A program made the translations under genes and the position numbers. A stretch of DNA of 64,000 bases from Halichondria panicea (taxonomy: Eukaryota > Porifera > Demospongiae > Suberitida > Halichondriidae), in NCBI RefSeq assembly GCF_963675165.1, contig NC_087386.1:3226169-3290168 (forward strand), in the 5' to 3' direction. Under the pieces are notes generated by a model. The model worked only from the letters and a program-made list of their open reading frames with translations. It ran no database searches and was not told the origin of the DNA. The number at the start of each line of letters is the position of its first letter. The first letter of the stretch is position 1. Shown here in pieces: positions 1 through 9,429 of this stretch.

Positions 1-1206
1 GTGAAATCTGGAACAGGAGCGTCTTTAGGTCGATCAATTAGTGTGGATCCGGCCTCACCACGCCTCCAAGTCATTCTATTAGTCTAGATCCGGCTAGCAA
101 TTCTAGCTGGGACTCCCAGTTCTAGCTCCTTTTGTTTAGCGTGTCAGAGACTGGGAGAAGATGATTGGCACTCCCTGGCTCCTTTGGATGTACAGCTGTC
201 CAGATCCCTAGAACATACCCTCCATTCTGACGAGTTATCAGTGCATAGGGTGCTTACTAGATTCTTGCCAGCCAGTACAGTTCAAGCTACACACAGCACC
301 GCTCAACTATTCTCTACCCCATTATCTAGCTAAATCTGGTCCAACTAGACAGCAGACACAGCTAGTTAATTCAGTAAAGCCAGGGGTAGCCCTACTTCTA
401 CGGTTGTTCAGTACCCACGGTAACAATTCCTCTGGGCTGGGCTAACTAGTTGAGCCACGCCTCCCAATTCTCAAGGCTAGGTACATGTCTCTGTCTAGCT
501 GCTTCTTCAGCTTCTTGCTCAGTTTTGTGGCTTAGAGAAAGGCCAGCTACTCAGGGGGAAGAGTCCAGATGAAAGTCTGGCAGCCAGGTGACGTCCAAAC
601 GGTCAGTTATTCTTTCCACCAACTTTTTAATCTAGTCTAGTCCTGCTTGCACTGCTACTACTGCTGCTGCCTACTGCTGCTACTCTTCCTAGCTAGTCAA
701 AGGTTTCTTTTTTTTTTTTTACATATGCACAAAGAGACATCAAAGCTTACATCAAAGGACACAGATTTTTAGCCTACTTGACTGATAAGGCGGTTACCTA
801 GACTACAGTTTGTTTGTCAGGGAGGAGCTCACATACAACTTCATCTAATTCATCATAACGATTCCTTACCCATTGTTGTAATTTCTACAACAGATTGCCA
901 AGGAAAGAGATAGAGCCAAATAACCTCTGGACAATAAATTGGGGAGTATAAGTAGGAGTTAGGTGACTGGCTGAATTAAAAATGATAATGTTATAAATTC
1001 ATACTAAATCTAGCTCCGGTGTACAGACATAATTAATTCAGTCATTGTGCATGTAGCTATAGCTAGAGTCTACTGCAGACATGTGCAAGTAGCTAGCTAT
1101 TATATCAAGTCTATACTGCAGACAATGGAGAGTCTACTACTTAAAACTAGGCTGGCTAGCTTTCTACTTATTTAGTAGAGTGATCAGGCAAGAGCATATC
1201 TCATTT
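1..1206. other. No recognisable gene
   Basis: I see no supportable gene here. The stretch is rich in CTAG/AGCT tetranucleotides and has a poly-T run near 709-720. A plus-strand frame without a good start stays open over about 75-330, but I recognise nothing in its translation. It probably consists of decayed repeats. Confidence 0.5.
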
Positions 1207-1256
1207 TAGCCTCGATCCCAGGCCGATCCGTCTCCAATTGAACGCTAGGTCGCCTA

Positions 1257-1662
1257 GAGTAAACCACTGAAGATCAGCCACCATGATAAATCGGCCGCTC
1301 GTACGCCAACACAGCACTTGCAAATTGATTTATTTTTGCTACTATATAGAGCTCTTGATGTGATGTTCCTATGAGCCAAACGAGACTTGCAACCAACGTT
1401 GTGTTCCGGAGTTAGAGTTAACTTTCCAGCGCTGCCGAAAGTACATATATTCAGCCAATTGCATGTATTTCCGGCACAACGATCTTCTCTAGAGTATGGA
1501 GGCACGATCCAGCTAAGATTAACTTCTAGTAGTAGCTAACTATGTCTACTAGCTGCATGCAAAATATGAAACTATGTGAAACTCTGTGGTGCAGCTGTTC
1601 CGCTACTAGCCACGCTTTTTTCTCACAAATCTACCGATTGAAATTCGGCCACGCCCCATTGC
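1257..1662 (+). repeat. Left terminal inverted repeat of the pogo-like element
   Basis: This is the reverse complement of 8522 back to 7824, once the MITE inserted in the right copy is removed. The match ends at 1662, in the block GGCCACGCCCCATTGC. One 10 bp duplication near 1570-1580 is private to this copy. The meaningless 83-84 codon frames in both repeats are mirror images and are not genes. Confidence 0.9.
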
Positions 1663-1803
1663 AGGTTATAACATCATTAGCCTCGACTCCAACCGCCCCA
1701 ACTATTATAAACAGCAATCCTCAAAGATTATATGGTAACACAGACAAAATAGACAAAATAGACTACAAAAAGAACATAAAAACAATAAACAATATTATTA
1801 TTA

Positions 1804-2609
1804 CTACTGGCTACACGACATACAAAACCATGTTTTTTGAGTATCATTAAAAACAGCGTTCGGAATGTTTTCGCAATCCTGGTGGTACCATTTACTGCAA
1901 CTGTCACATGACGCCATATCCCCAAACCTCGATGTGACTTCCACATCAGAATATCGGCAACTACAGTATACAGGAACCTGCGTTTTTGTGACTATTGTCT
2001 TGGGGCAATCCCTTTTTTTTGCAGCTCGTGGGAAGCGTGACAGTTCACGATTGTTGAAGCAACGCTCCAGATGAACTCTCATCATCGATTCATCGTAGCT
2101 GATTTTCAAAGGGTTTCGACCAGAACATAAATCATAAGCCATAGCGATGGCAAACAAACCACAAGAATCATCAGTATACTGAAGTTGAACATTCACAACT
2201 TGGATTGTGAAACGGTCTTTCATACAATGGAGAATCGTGCAAGACTGTTCAATAATGGTAGGGCCAGGTTCTATGTGAAGACTGTCATACAGCTGTATTT
2301 CACTTGCATCAGATGATAATTTATTTGATAAGCACGCCCAATGAAATCCTCCAACATGCATTATTTGCACAAATTCATGAGCTGACGATCTCCACTGGAG
2401 ATTTTCGAGCAAGTACATAGTATCTTGAAGTCCGTTTTGATGAGGGAATTCTCTTCTGAGCAGCATATTTGCAGCAGAAATATGATTTGCTGACAGCCAA
2501 GCATTACGTTGAAGGGCTTGTTTCTCATAAAGAGAGAGACCAAGATCACTAACCCAATCTTTTAAGCACGGATTTGTTTCTGAGTCATCAAGCAATGATT
2601 CATTGGATA
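1804..2609 (-). CDS. Last exon of the composite gene: Ulp1/C48-like protease plus PHD finger
   Basis: The acceptor that keeps the frame is CTTTCAAG just before 2609; it joins in phase 1 to the preceding array exon. The protein begins with the KDWVSDLGLSLYEKQAL-type entry of Ulp1 domains. It then shows the His (FHW), Asp (LYDSL) and Gln...Cys (QYTDDSCG) expected of this peptidase clan. The last 55 residues hold a PHD-type zinc finger (CSC...C..CSKWYHQDC...WFCMSC). Ulp1-family enzymes remove SUMO or related modifiers, and PHD fingers often read histone tails; whether this one does either is inference. There is no in-frame ATG near the 5' end, consistent with an internal or terminal exon. Confidence 0.8.
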
Positions 2610-5600
2610 CTTGAAAGTGTACCTACAGATACAATGACATACGTAACAAGATGCTCATAGAGCATCATAACAAATATCTTACCCCACGAAAATTACCCGC
2701 TGTATGATATACAACTCTATGATATTATCCTATGGAGTGTAACTGCACAAGTAATACATTATTTACCTTGTATGCCTTCGAGACCAGCACGTGTACTAAA
2801 GGGCGTAGATTTGACATTCCTTGCAGCACTTTCCCCGCTGCTTTTCACTGGGCTCTCAGGATCAATGACAACAACAGGAGCTTGGTCGTCTGGAGATGCA
2901 TTTTACCATGAATATACAGTCAGTACAATACATGCATGTACACAAATACAAACCTGTTTTCTTTCTCCCAGTCTGAACACTCACTCCTATAAATGCACAC
3001 CAGAATCACGTGGTAACAAAACAATGAGACCCACACATATACAAGTACATGCACATGCACATTACTTACCAGCGCGTGTTCTAGAGCGCGTAGATTTGAC
3101 ATTCCTTGTACATGTAGCACTTTCCCCGCTGCTTTTCACTGGGCTCTTAGGGTCAACGACAACGACAGGAGCTTGGTCGTCTGGAGCTGCATTTTACAGT
3201 CAGTGCAATACATGCATGTACACAATACAAACCTGTCTCAGTCTTTCTCTCAGTCTGAACACTCACTCCTATAAATGCACACCAGAATCACGTAGTACCA
3301 CAACAATAAAACCCACACATATACAAGTACATGCACATGCACATTACTCACCAGCATGTGTCCTAGATCGCGTAGATTTGACATTCCTTGTACATGTAGC
3401 ACTTTCCCCGCTGCTTTTCACTGGGCTCTTAGGGTCAACGACAACGACAGGAGCTTGGTCGTCTGGAGCTGCATTTTATTGGTGCAATAACATGCATGTA
3501 CACAATACAATCCTGCCTTCTTTTCACGTAATAATACAACAATGAGACACATACATCACTCACCAGTAGGTATCTCAAAGCGCATACATTTTACGTTCCT
3601 TGTAGCATTTTTCTCACTGCTTTTCACTGGGCTCTTAGGGTCAACGACAACGACAGGAGCTTGGTCGTCTGGAGCTGCATTTACACAGTAAGTACAATAC
3701 ATGCATGTACACAATGCAAACCTGTTTTCTTTCTCCCAGTCTGAACACTCACTCCTATAAATGCATACCAGAATCACGTGGTAACAAAACAATGAGACCC
3801 ACACATATACAAGTACATGCACATTACTTACCAGCGCGTGTTCTAGAGCGCGTAGATTTGAAATTCCTTGTACATGTAGCACTTTCCCCGCTGCTTTTCA
3901 CTGGGCTCTTAGGGTCAACGACAACGACAGGAGCTTGGTCGTCTGGAGCTGCATTTTACACAGTCAGTACAATACATGCATGTACACAATGCAAACCTGT
4001 TTTCTTTCTCCCAGTCTGAACACTCACTCCTATAAATGCATACCAGAATCACGTGGTAACAAAACAATGAGACCCACACATTACAAGTACATGCACATGC
4101 ACATTACTCACCAGCGCGTGTTCTAGAGCACGTAAATTTTACGTTCCTTGTAGCACTTTCCTCGCTGCTTTTCACTGGGCTCTTAGGGTCAACGACAACG
4201 ACAGGAGCTTGGTCGTCTGGAGCTGCATTTTACACAGTAAGTACAATACATTGTACACAATACAAACCTGTCTCAGTTTTTCTCTCAGTCTGAACACTCA
4301 CTCCTATAAATGCACATCAGAATCACGTGGTAACAAAACAATGAGACCCACACATATACAAGTACATGTACATGCACATGCACATTACTCACCAGCATGT
4401 GTCCTAGATCGCGTAGATTTGACATTCCTTGTACATGTAGCACTTTCCCTGCTGCTTTTCACTGGGCTCTTAAGGTCAACGACAACGACAGGAGCTTGGT
4501 CGTCTGGAGCTGCATTTTACACAGTAAGTACAATACATGCATGTACACAATGCAAACCTGTTTTCTTTCTCCCAGTCTGAACACTCACTCCTATAAATGC
4601 ACACCAGAATCACGTGGTAACAAAACAATGAGACCCACACATATACAAGTACATGCATATGCACATTACTCACCAGCGCGTGTTCTAGAGCACGTAGATT
4701 TGACATTCCTTGTACATGTAGCACTTTCCCCGCTGCTTTTCACTGGGCTCTTAGGGTCAACGACAACGACAGGAGCTTGGTCGTCTGGAGCTGCATTTTA
4801 TTGGTGCAATAACATGCATGTACACAATACAATCCTGCCTTCTTTTCACGTAATAATACAACAATGAGACACATACATCACTCACCAGTAGGTATCTCAA
4901 AGCGCATACATTTTACGTTCCTTGTAGCATTTTTCTCACTGCTTTTCACTGGGCTCTTAGGGTCAACGACAACGACAGGAGCTTGGTCGTCTGGAGCTGC
5001 ATTTTACACAGTAAGTACAATACATGCATGTACACAATGCAAACCTGTTTTCTTTCTCCCAGTCTGAACACTCACTCCTATAAATGCACACCAGAATCAC
5101 GTGGTAACAAAACAATGAGACTCACACATATACAAGTACATGCACATGCACATTACTCACCAGCATGTGTCCTAAACGGTGTAGATTTGATGGTGGTTGT
5201 AGAACTTTTTCCACTGCTTTTCACTGGGTGAGCTTGGACGTCTGGAGCTAATTAATTGAGAAGGTCAATCCACATGTGTAGATATACATCTATACATTGT
5301 GACAACTCACATGTACTAAGAGGAGAACTCTCAAAACCACCGCCACTGAATGTATACGTATCACATAGGGTATCTGACCAGTTATCCGGAGGATCTATGT
5401 ACATGTACACGACTGCATGACGTATAAAGGAACACGACAATTTGTATTGTGACAGCAATCATAATTATGTTCACACATAAGCTCACCAGTTACTGTTATT
5501 TTTACAGGATTGGTGGCCTGATCCCTACTGTGATGATTGGGTGGATCTGTATGAGCACAAAACTTATACATAGTTGCTACGGATAAAGGGATAGGAGGAA

Positions 5601-7549
5601 TAACTCCACAAGTAATAAAGGTGCATTACTTACCAAACAGAGAAAGCTGAAGAGGGCTTACAAGTAAACTGTCCTCATCGCTGTCACACACCTCATCTGT
5701 AGTACGATAAACCGAGTAAGCACAGCACATGTAACAACAGTTAAACAAGCCAAATACCTTTTGTCTCTGTCTTGCTCTTGTCTTGTTTCTCAGTCTTGCG
5801 ACGGGTTCCTATAGTGTATAATATGAATGCATGTATGCAATGTACAAATAATTATGATGGTAATAAATTATTATGAAACCTACCTGTTGATTTTGGTTTC
5901 GATTCAATAAGTTTTTTTATATCATCTGATACTGCTAAACCTAACGATATAAAAGTATACTGTAATATATCTACGTGTAATATTCGGACTTACTTTTCTT
6001 TAATTCTCTGATGTACTTATTTTGCTCTTTTCGGAATTTCTCTTGTGCTTTATCCACTTCCTTTAATTCCATTTTTTGCCTTTCTTCTGAAGATGTTGCC
6101 ACTCTAAATGTCTTTCTCGGCTTGATTGTTGGAAGCTTATGGATTGGCTCAGGGTAAGTTAAAATTTCTTTAAGGGGTCTTCCAGCAGTTGGATATGTGT
6201 AGTTTTTGGAAGCATCAGTTTCTTTTCTAGGAACATCAGTTTCTTTTCGGGAGTACGACTTTCGTGACGGAGTCAACAATGGCAGAAATGGCAACCCATC
6301 CACATCTTCTTCCAAAACGCTTTCCTCCAGATACTCAGGTGGCATGATTTTACTCCTGTCAAGTGGATACACTCCTGTTGTTTCAAATCCGGACTGAACA
6401 TTTACCATCGTTAGTGCCTGAACCCATGCCTTCTTAAAAACGAGAATCTGCTGAGCACCTTTCCTGGATTTTGGGCCAAATATTCATGGCAGAATTGACT
6501 ATAGCGAATTTTAAGGGGACCGAAAATCCCCTTATCAAGTGGCTGCGACAGGTGCGTAGTATTAGGGGGGAGAATAAAGAGAATAACTTTTTGCTTTGCT
6601 GCCAGACGGATGGTTTCAGGTGAATAGTGTGTGCTGTGTCCATCCATCAATAGCAATAATGGGCGAACAGCAGGGGCATAACGTAGAAATAAGTTATTAA
6701 ACCAGATGTCGAAAAGCTCAGTGTCAATCCACCCATTATCAGAGAAAGCATGCAACGTCCCATGACTTCACCAGCTGCCATGTCAGGGTGCATGGACTTC
6801 CCATTCCAGATAACCATCGGGGGAATACAGTAACCAGCAGCACTGACACATGCAACTACAGTTATTTGGGTCTTTTTTCCACTCGTGATACATGAAGGAT
6901 TTTTCATTCCTTTTTTGCAAACAACTTTTGGAGGATGGTGGTCCAGAGGCATGCCTGTCTCGTCAATATTAAAAATATGTGCTGGTGTGTCTAGAAGGTC
7001 ATACTCTACTAGAACCTTCTCCAACATGTCAAAGTAACTCGAAATAACTTCTGGATCTGTGGCTTTTGCTCTTGCTACAGACAATTTAGCAGGAATTCGC
7101 AAAACTAGTTCCGAGTGTCGCTTTGTGAAGCTTTCATACCAACCATGAGTGACTGTGACCTTGACTCCTTTACGGTCGCACACTCTTTGCACAATTGCAA
7201 TTACATTACTTCTGGTTTTAGGAAAGCCAACAGAGGCACATCTAATCAAGAACCTGGTCAGTTCTGCTTCTTCTGTATCAGAGAGATACTTGTTTGGGCC
7301 ACTTTTGGCACCAGGAAGAGTGCTTCCTCGATAGTAATCGCCCAGTGTGGACCTAGGAATACCATATTCTTCAGCAGCACGTCGTTGACTCAACGTACCA
7401 TTTCTAATAGCTGAACAAGCAGTGCTTACGGTTTTCAAATCCCAATGCTTGTATGAGGGTGGGCGATTTTTTGAGTTAACTTCACATACAGTCACAGCTT
7501 TCTTAGTACGGCTATAAAATATTCTTTCTTTTAGCGGTACCTCAGCCAT
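1804..7549 (-). CDS. Composite gene: pogo-type transposase, repeated-exon linker, Ulp1/C48-like protease, PHD finger
   Basis: The start ATG is at 7549-7547. Exon A (7549-5994) encodes a psq-type HTH (about residues 25-75), a CENP-B-like DNA-binding region and a DDE_1 catalytic domain with the landmarks FNIDETGMPL, LLLMDGHSTHYSPE and LPPNTTHLSQPLDKG, then a GFETTGVYPLDR end motif and a charged helix. Two one-base losses shift the frame, near 6757-6765 and in the A/T run at 6434-6440. Next come phase-1 exons at 5884-5940, 5758-5808, 5634-5696, 5487-5546 and 5311-5394, then ten copies of one exon between 5247 and 2767, then the last exon 2609-1804. That exon encodes a C48/Ulp1-like protease with candidate catalytic residues in GGFHWACL, LYDSL and DDSCGLFA, followed by a PHD finger of Cys/His pairs at the C-terminus. 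Every tail exon length is a multiple of three and the frame is open across all inferred junctions. Expression and proteolytic activity are not shown by sequence alone. Confidence 0.82.
2767..5247 (-). repeat. Ten-copy tandem exon array inside the transposon gene
   Basis: Ten copies of one coding exon lie at 5161-5247 (87 bp, degenerate), 4886-4996, 4674-4790, 4393-4509, 4112-4222, 3832-3948, 3564-3674, 3352-3468, 3070-3186 and 2767-2889. Each has an AG acceptor and a GT donor (GTGAGT, GTAAGT or GTAAAT) on the minus strand. Lengths are 87, 111, 117 or 123 bp, all multiples of three, with phase 1 at both ends. A typical copy encodes PDDQAPVVVVDPKSPVKSS followed by a short basic Ser/Thr/Arg stretch. 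The repeat period including intron is about 210-282 bp. Symmetric exons let any number of copies be skipped without loss of frame, so linker length could vary by splicing. Confidence 0.88.
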
Positions 7550-7823
7550 ATGTAACCTACAGAATAAGCAAAGACAAAAATAAATGTTCAGCACCATAAT
7601 TGTGGGGTTCTAAGTTTGTCTCAAAGTGAAGTGAAGCTGTTGTTATTACACTATACAAGCACACTGTAAACCATTGCCAAAACATAGATACAAATTATGG
7701 CCATGAAGCTAGCTAGCTAGCTCATTAATTACCTAGAAGCGAGCCTAGAAGCACCTAGTACCTGGAAACACGTCTCACACAGTAGCACTTTCGATTTATC
7801 CACGTGGCAAGATAGTTTTGAAA

Positions 7824-8522
7824 GCAATGGGGCGTGGCCGAATTTCAATCAGTAGATTTGTGAGAAAAAAGCGTTGCTAGTAGCGGAACAGCTGCACCTA
7901 GACTCGCAAGCCGTCACTGTTGCAGGCGAACAGTAGACTGGTCAAACTCTGTGTTGAGACTCGTGTTGCACAGTCAGCATATCAGAAAATATTTTAAGTG
8001 GCTGCGGTTTTCGTGACGTCAGTATACTGCATGTGATACGTAGAGTTTTCTAGTGGAACGTCACTATTATTGATCTTGTGGTAACCGCATGCGGTTAGTT
8101 GCCACAAATATCGTGGCAAACGTTACACGAGTCTCAACACGGAGTTTGACCAGTCTACTGTTCGCCTGCAACAGTGACGGCTTGCGAGTCTAAGCTGCAC
8201 CACAGAGTTTCATATTTTGCATGCAGCTAGTAGACATAGTTAGCTACTACTAGAAGTTAATCTTAGCTGGATCGTGCCTCCATACTCTAGAGAAGATCGT
8301 TGTGCCGGAAATACATGCAATTGGCTGAATATATGTACTTTCGGCAGCGCTGGAAAGTTAACTCTAACTCCGGAACACAACGTTGGTTGCAAGTCTCGTT
8401 TGACTCATAGGAACATCACATCAAGAGCTCTATATAGTAGCAAAAATAAATCAATTTGCAAGTGCTGTGTTGGCGTACGAGCGGCCGATTTATCATGGTG
8501 GCTGATCTTCAGTGGTTTACTC
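7824..8522 (-). repeat. Right terminal inverted repeat of the pogo-like element, interrupted by a MITE
   Basis: This is the inverted copy of 1257-1662. It is interrupted at 7898-8192 by a 295 bp element; removal of that element plus one copy of its 8 bp duplication restores the match to the left repeat. Confidence 0.9.
7898..8192. mobile_element. hAT-like MITE nested in the pogo right repeat
   Basis: The ends are inverted copies for about 70 bp (CTAGACTCGCAAGCCGTCAC on the left, the reverse complement on the right). The direct repeat AGCTGCAC flanks it at 7890-7897 and 8193-8200. An 8 bp duplication fits hAT elements. The intact left pogo repeat shows the uninterrupted target with a single AGCTGCAC. 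A related, more decayed copy lies at about 29983-30223. Confidence 0.85.
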
Positions 8523-8589
8523 TACTAGGCCTGGTATTGATTGTATTTGGGCGTGATCTGGGCGTGGTTTTTTAATAAATTGACTCTGG

Positions 8590-9030
8590 TACAACAAAAA
8601 ATGAATCCTCCAACAGTGGTCTTCAACAACAGCCTCTGGGGCAGTATACAGCAGGAAATACTTCCCAGAAGACACTTCTTTGGCAGTGGCAACCAAATCT
8701 TTGTCGATTCCTTTATTGCTACTGAGGATGGCAGCAGAAACACCTCTATTGTTTAGACTCCTGCCTGGTCAATCATGAGTCTCATGATGAGAGATACAAG
8801 GGGAGAGACAATTAACAAGAACAACACTTTTGTCAACAGGAGGAGCCTTGGTCCTACCTAGCTTGTAGTCCATTAAAAAGGGTAGCAACTGATATAGCAG
8901 AGAGACTTGCCATATCCCGTTGGGAACCAGATAAACACGTCCCTTCCCTCAAACAGGAGCTTGAGAGCCTGGGCCTGTTCTGCCATGAGAGTGAGGCCAT
9001 CTTGCTTCAAACAAGACAACGCGTTGCATG
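8590..9030 (-). pseudogene. RecQ-like DNA helicase fragment
   Basis: On the minus strand the translation contains a Walker A region, FPTGYGKSLCYQLLPFL, and later SPLVSLM. After a frame change near 8750 it continues with KYFLLYTAPEAV, the pattern of RecQ-family motifs Ia-Ib. Stops and at least one frameshift, and no remaining helicase domain, make it a fragment. It lies wholly between the inverted ends of the 1209-9263 element, so it looks like captured host-type or transposon-associated helicase sequence. Confidence 0.7.
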
Positions 9031-9429
9031 CCATAGCTAGCTAGCTATAAATTGAGAACATGACACGGAGCTACATTACTGTAAGTTTTACGGGAGTAAA
9101 ATGCCTCTACGTACACCTTTAGTATTACAGAAAAAAAGCAGGAAACAAAATGTGAAGAATCTCTGCTTTAGTTTCCGGTTCCTGCCACGCCCAGATACAA
9201 TCAATACCAGGCCGTATTTTTCAACTTCGTTCTATTAAAAAAAAATCGGCCTGGGACCAAGGCTAATCTCATTTACATCTGTGCAAAGTCAAGGGTTAAC
9301 CTTGGAATGCATTGCCCTGCTACGCCCACTCATTTACCTTTTACTTCTGCCTTTTCTGATTTCTGGCTTTCTGGTCCTACATGCGCGTGCATGCGAAATG
9401 TATAGACTGTTACTGTTAGCAATCAGAAT

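Larger units (their letters stand above)
1257..8522 (-). mobile_element. Pogo/Tigger-like DNA transposon, 7.27 kb, with composite transposase-Ulp1-PHD gene
   Basis: Both ends read GAGTAAACCACTGAAG inward and are flanked by TA (1255-1256 and 8523-8524), the target duplication of the Tc1/mariner-pogo superfamily. The inverted repeats are about 406 bp long, which is long for pogo elements. One leftward gene fills the inside. It joins an HTH-psq/DDE transposase to a tail of repeated exons and a Ulp1-type protease with PHD finger. The element is internally complete apart from two single-base shifts in the transposase, so it is either recently inactivated or intact and misassembled at those bases. 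Confidence 0.9.
1209..9263. mobile_element. TA-flanked inverted-repeat element carrying RecQ debris, split by a pogo insertion
   Basis: The left end (1209 on, GCCTCGATCCCAGGCC) and the right end (reverse complement of 9263 back to about 9190) are inverted copies. They also share an inner block that reads GGCCTGGTATTGATTG at 8528-8543 and in reverse at about 9200-9215. TA dinucleotides flank both ends (1207-1208 and 9264-9265), as expected for a Tc1/mariner-type target duplication. Removing the pogo element (1257-8522) leaves about 790 bp: the two ends and a helicase fragment. The same ends occur around 30305, 31034-31569 and 57820-59022. No transposase is inside, so it is non-autonomous. Confidence 0.75.

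Noticed and set aside
75-332. Open plus-strand frame near the left edge
   Set aside because: No suitable start codon, no recognisable domain, and simple CTAG-rich composition nearby; probably chance or a decayed repeat.
1254-1505. 83-codon minus-strand frame, and its twin on the plus strand at 8274-8528
   Set aside because: They are mirror copies within the pogo terminal repeats and have no recognisable protein features; they mark the repeats rather than genes.
2772-4867. Chain of plus-strand frames of 60-260 codons with near-identical peptides
   Set aside because: They are the antisense of the repeated minus-strand exons and introns and owe their length to the tandem repeat.
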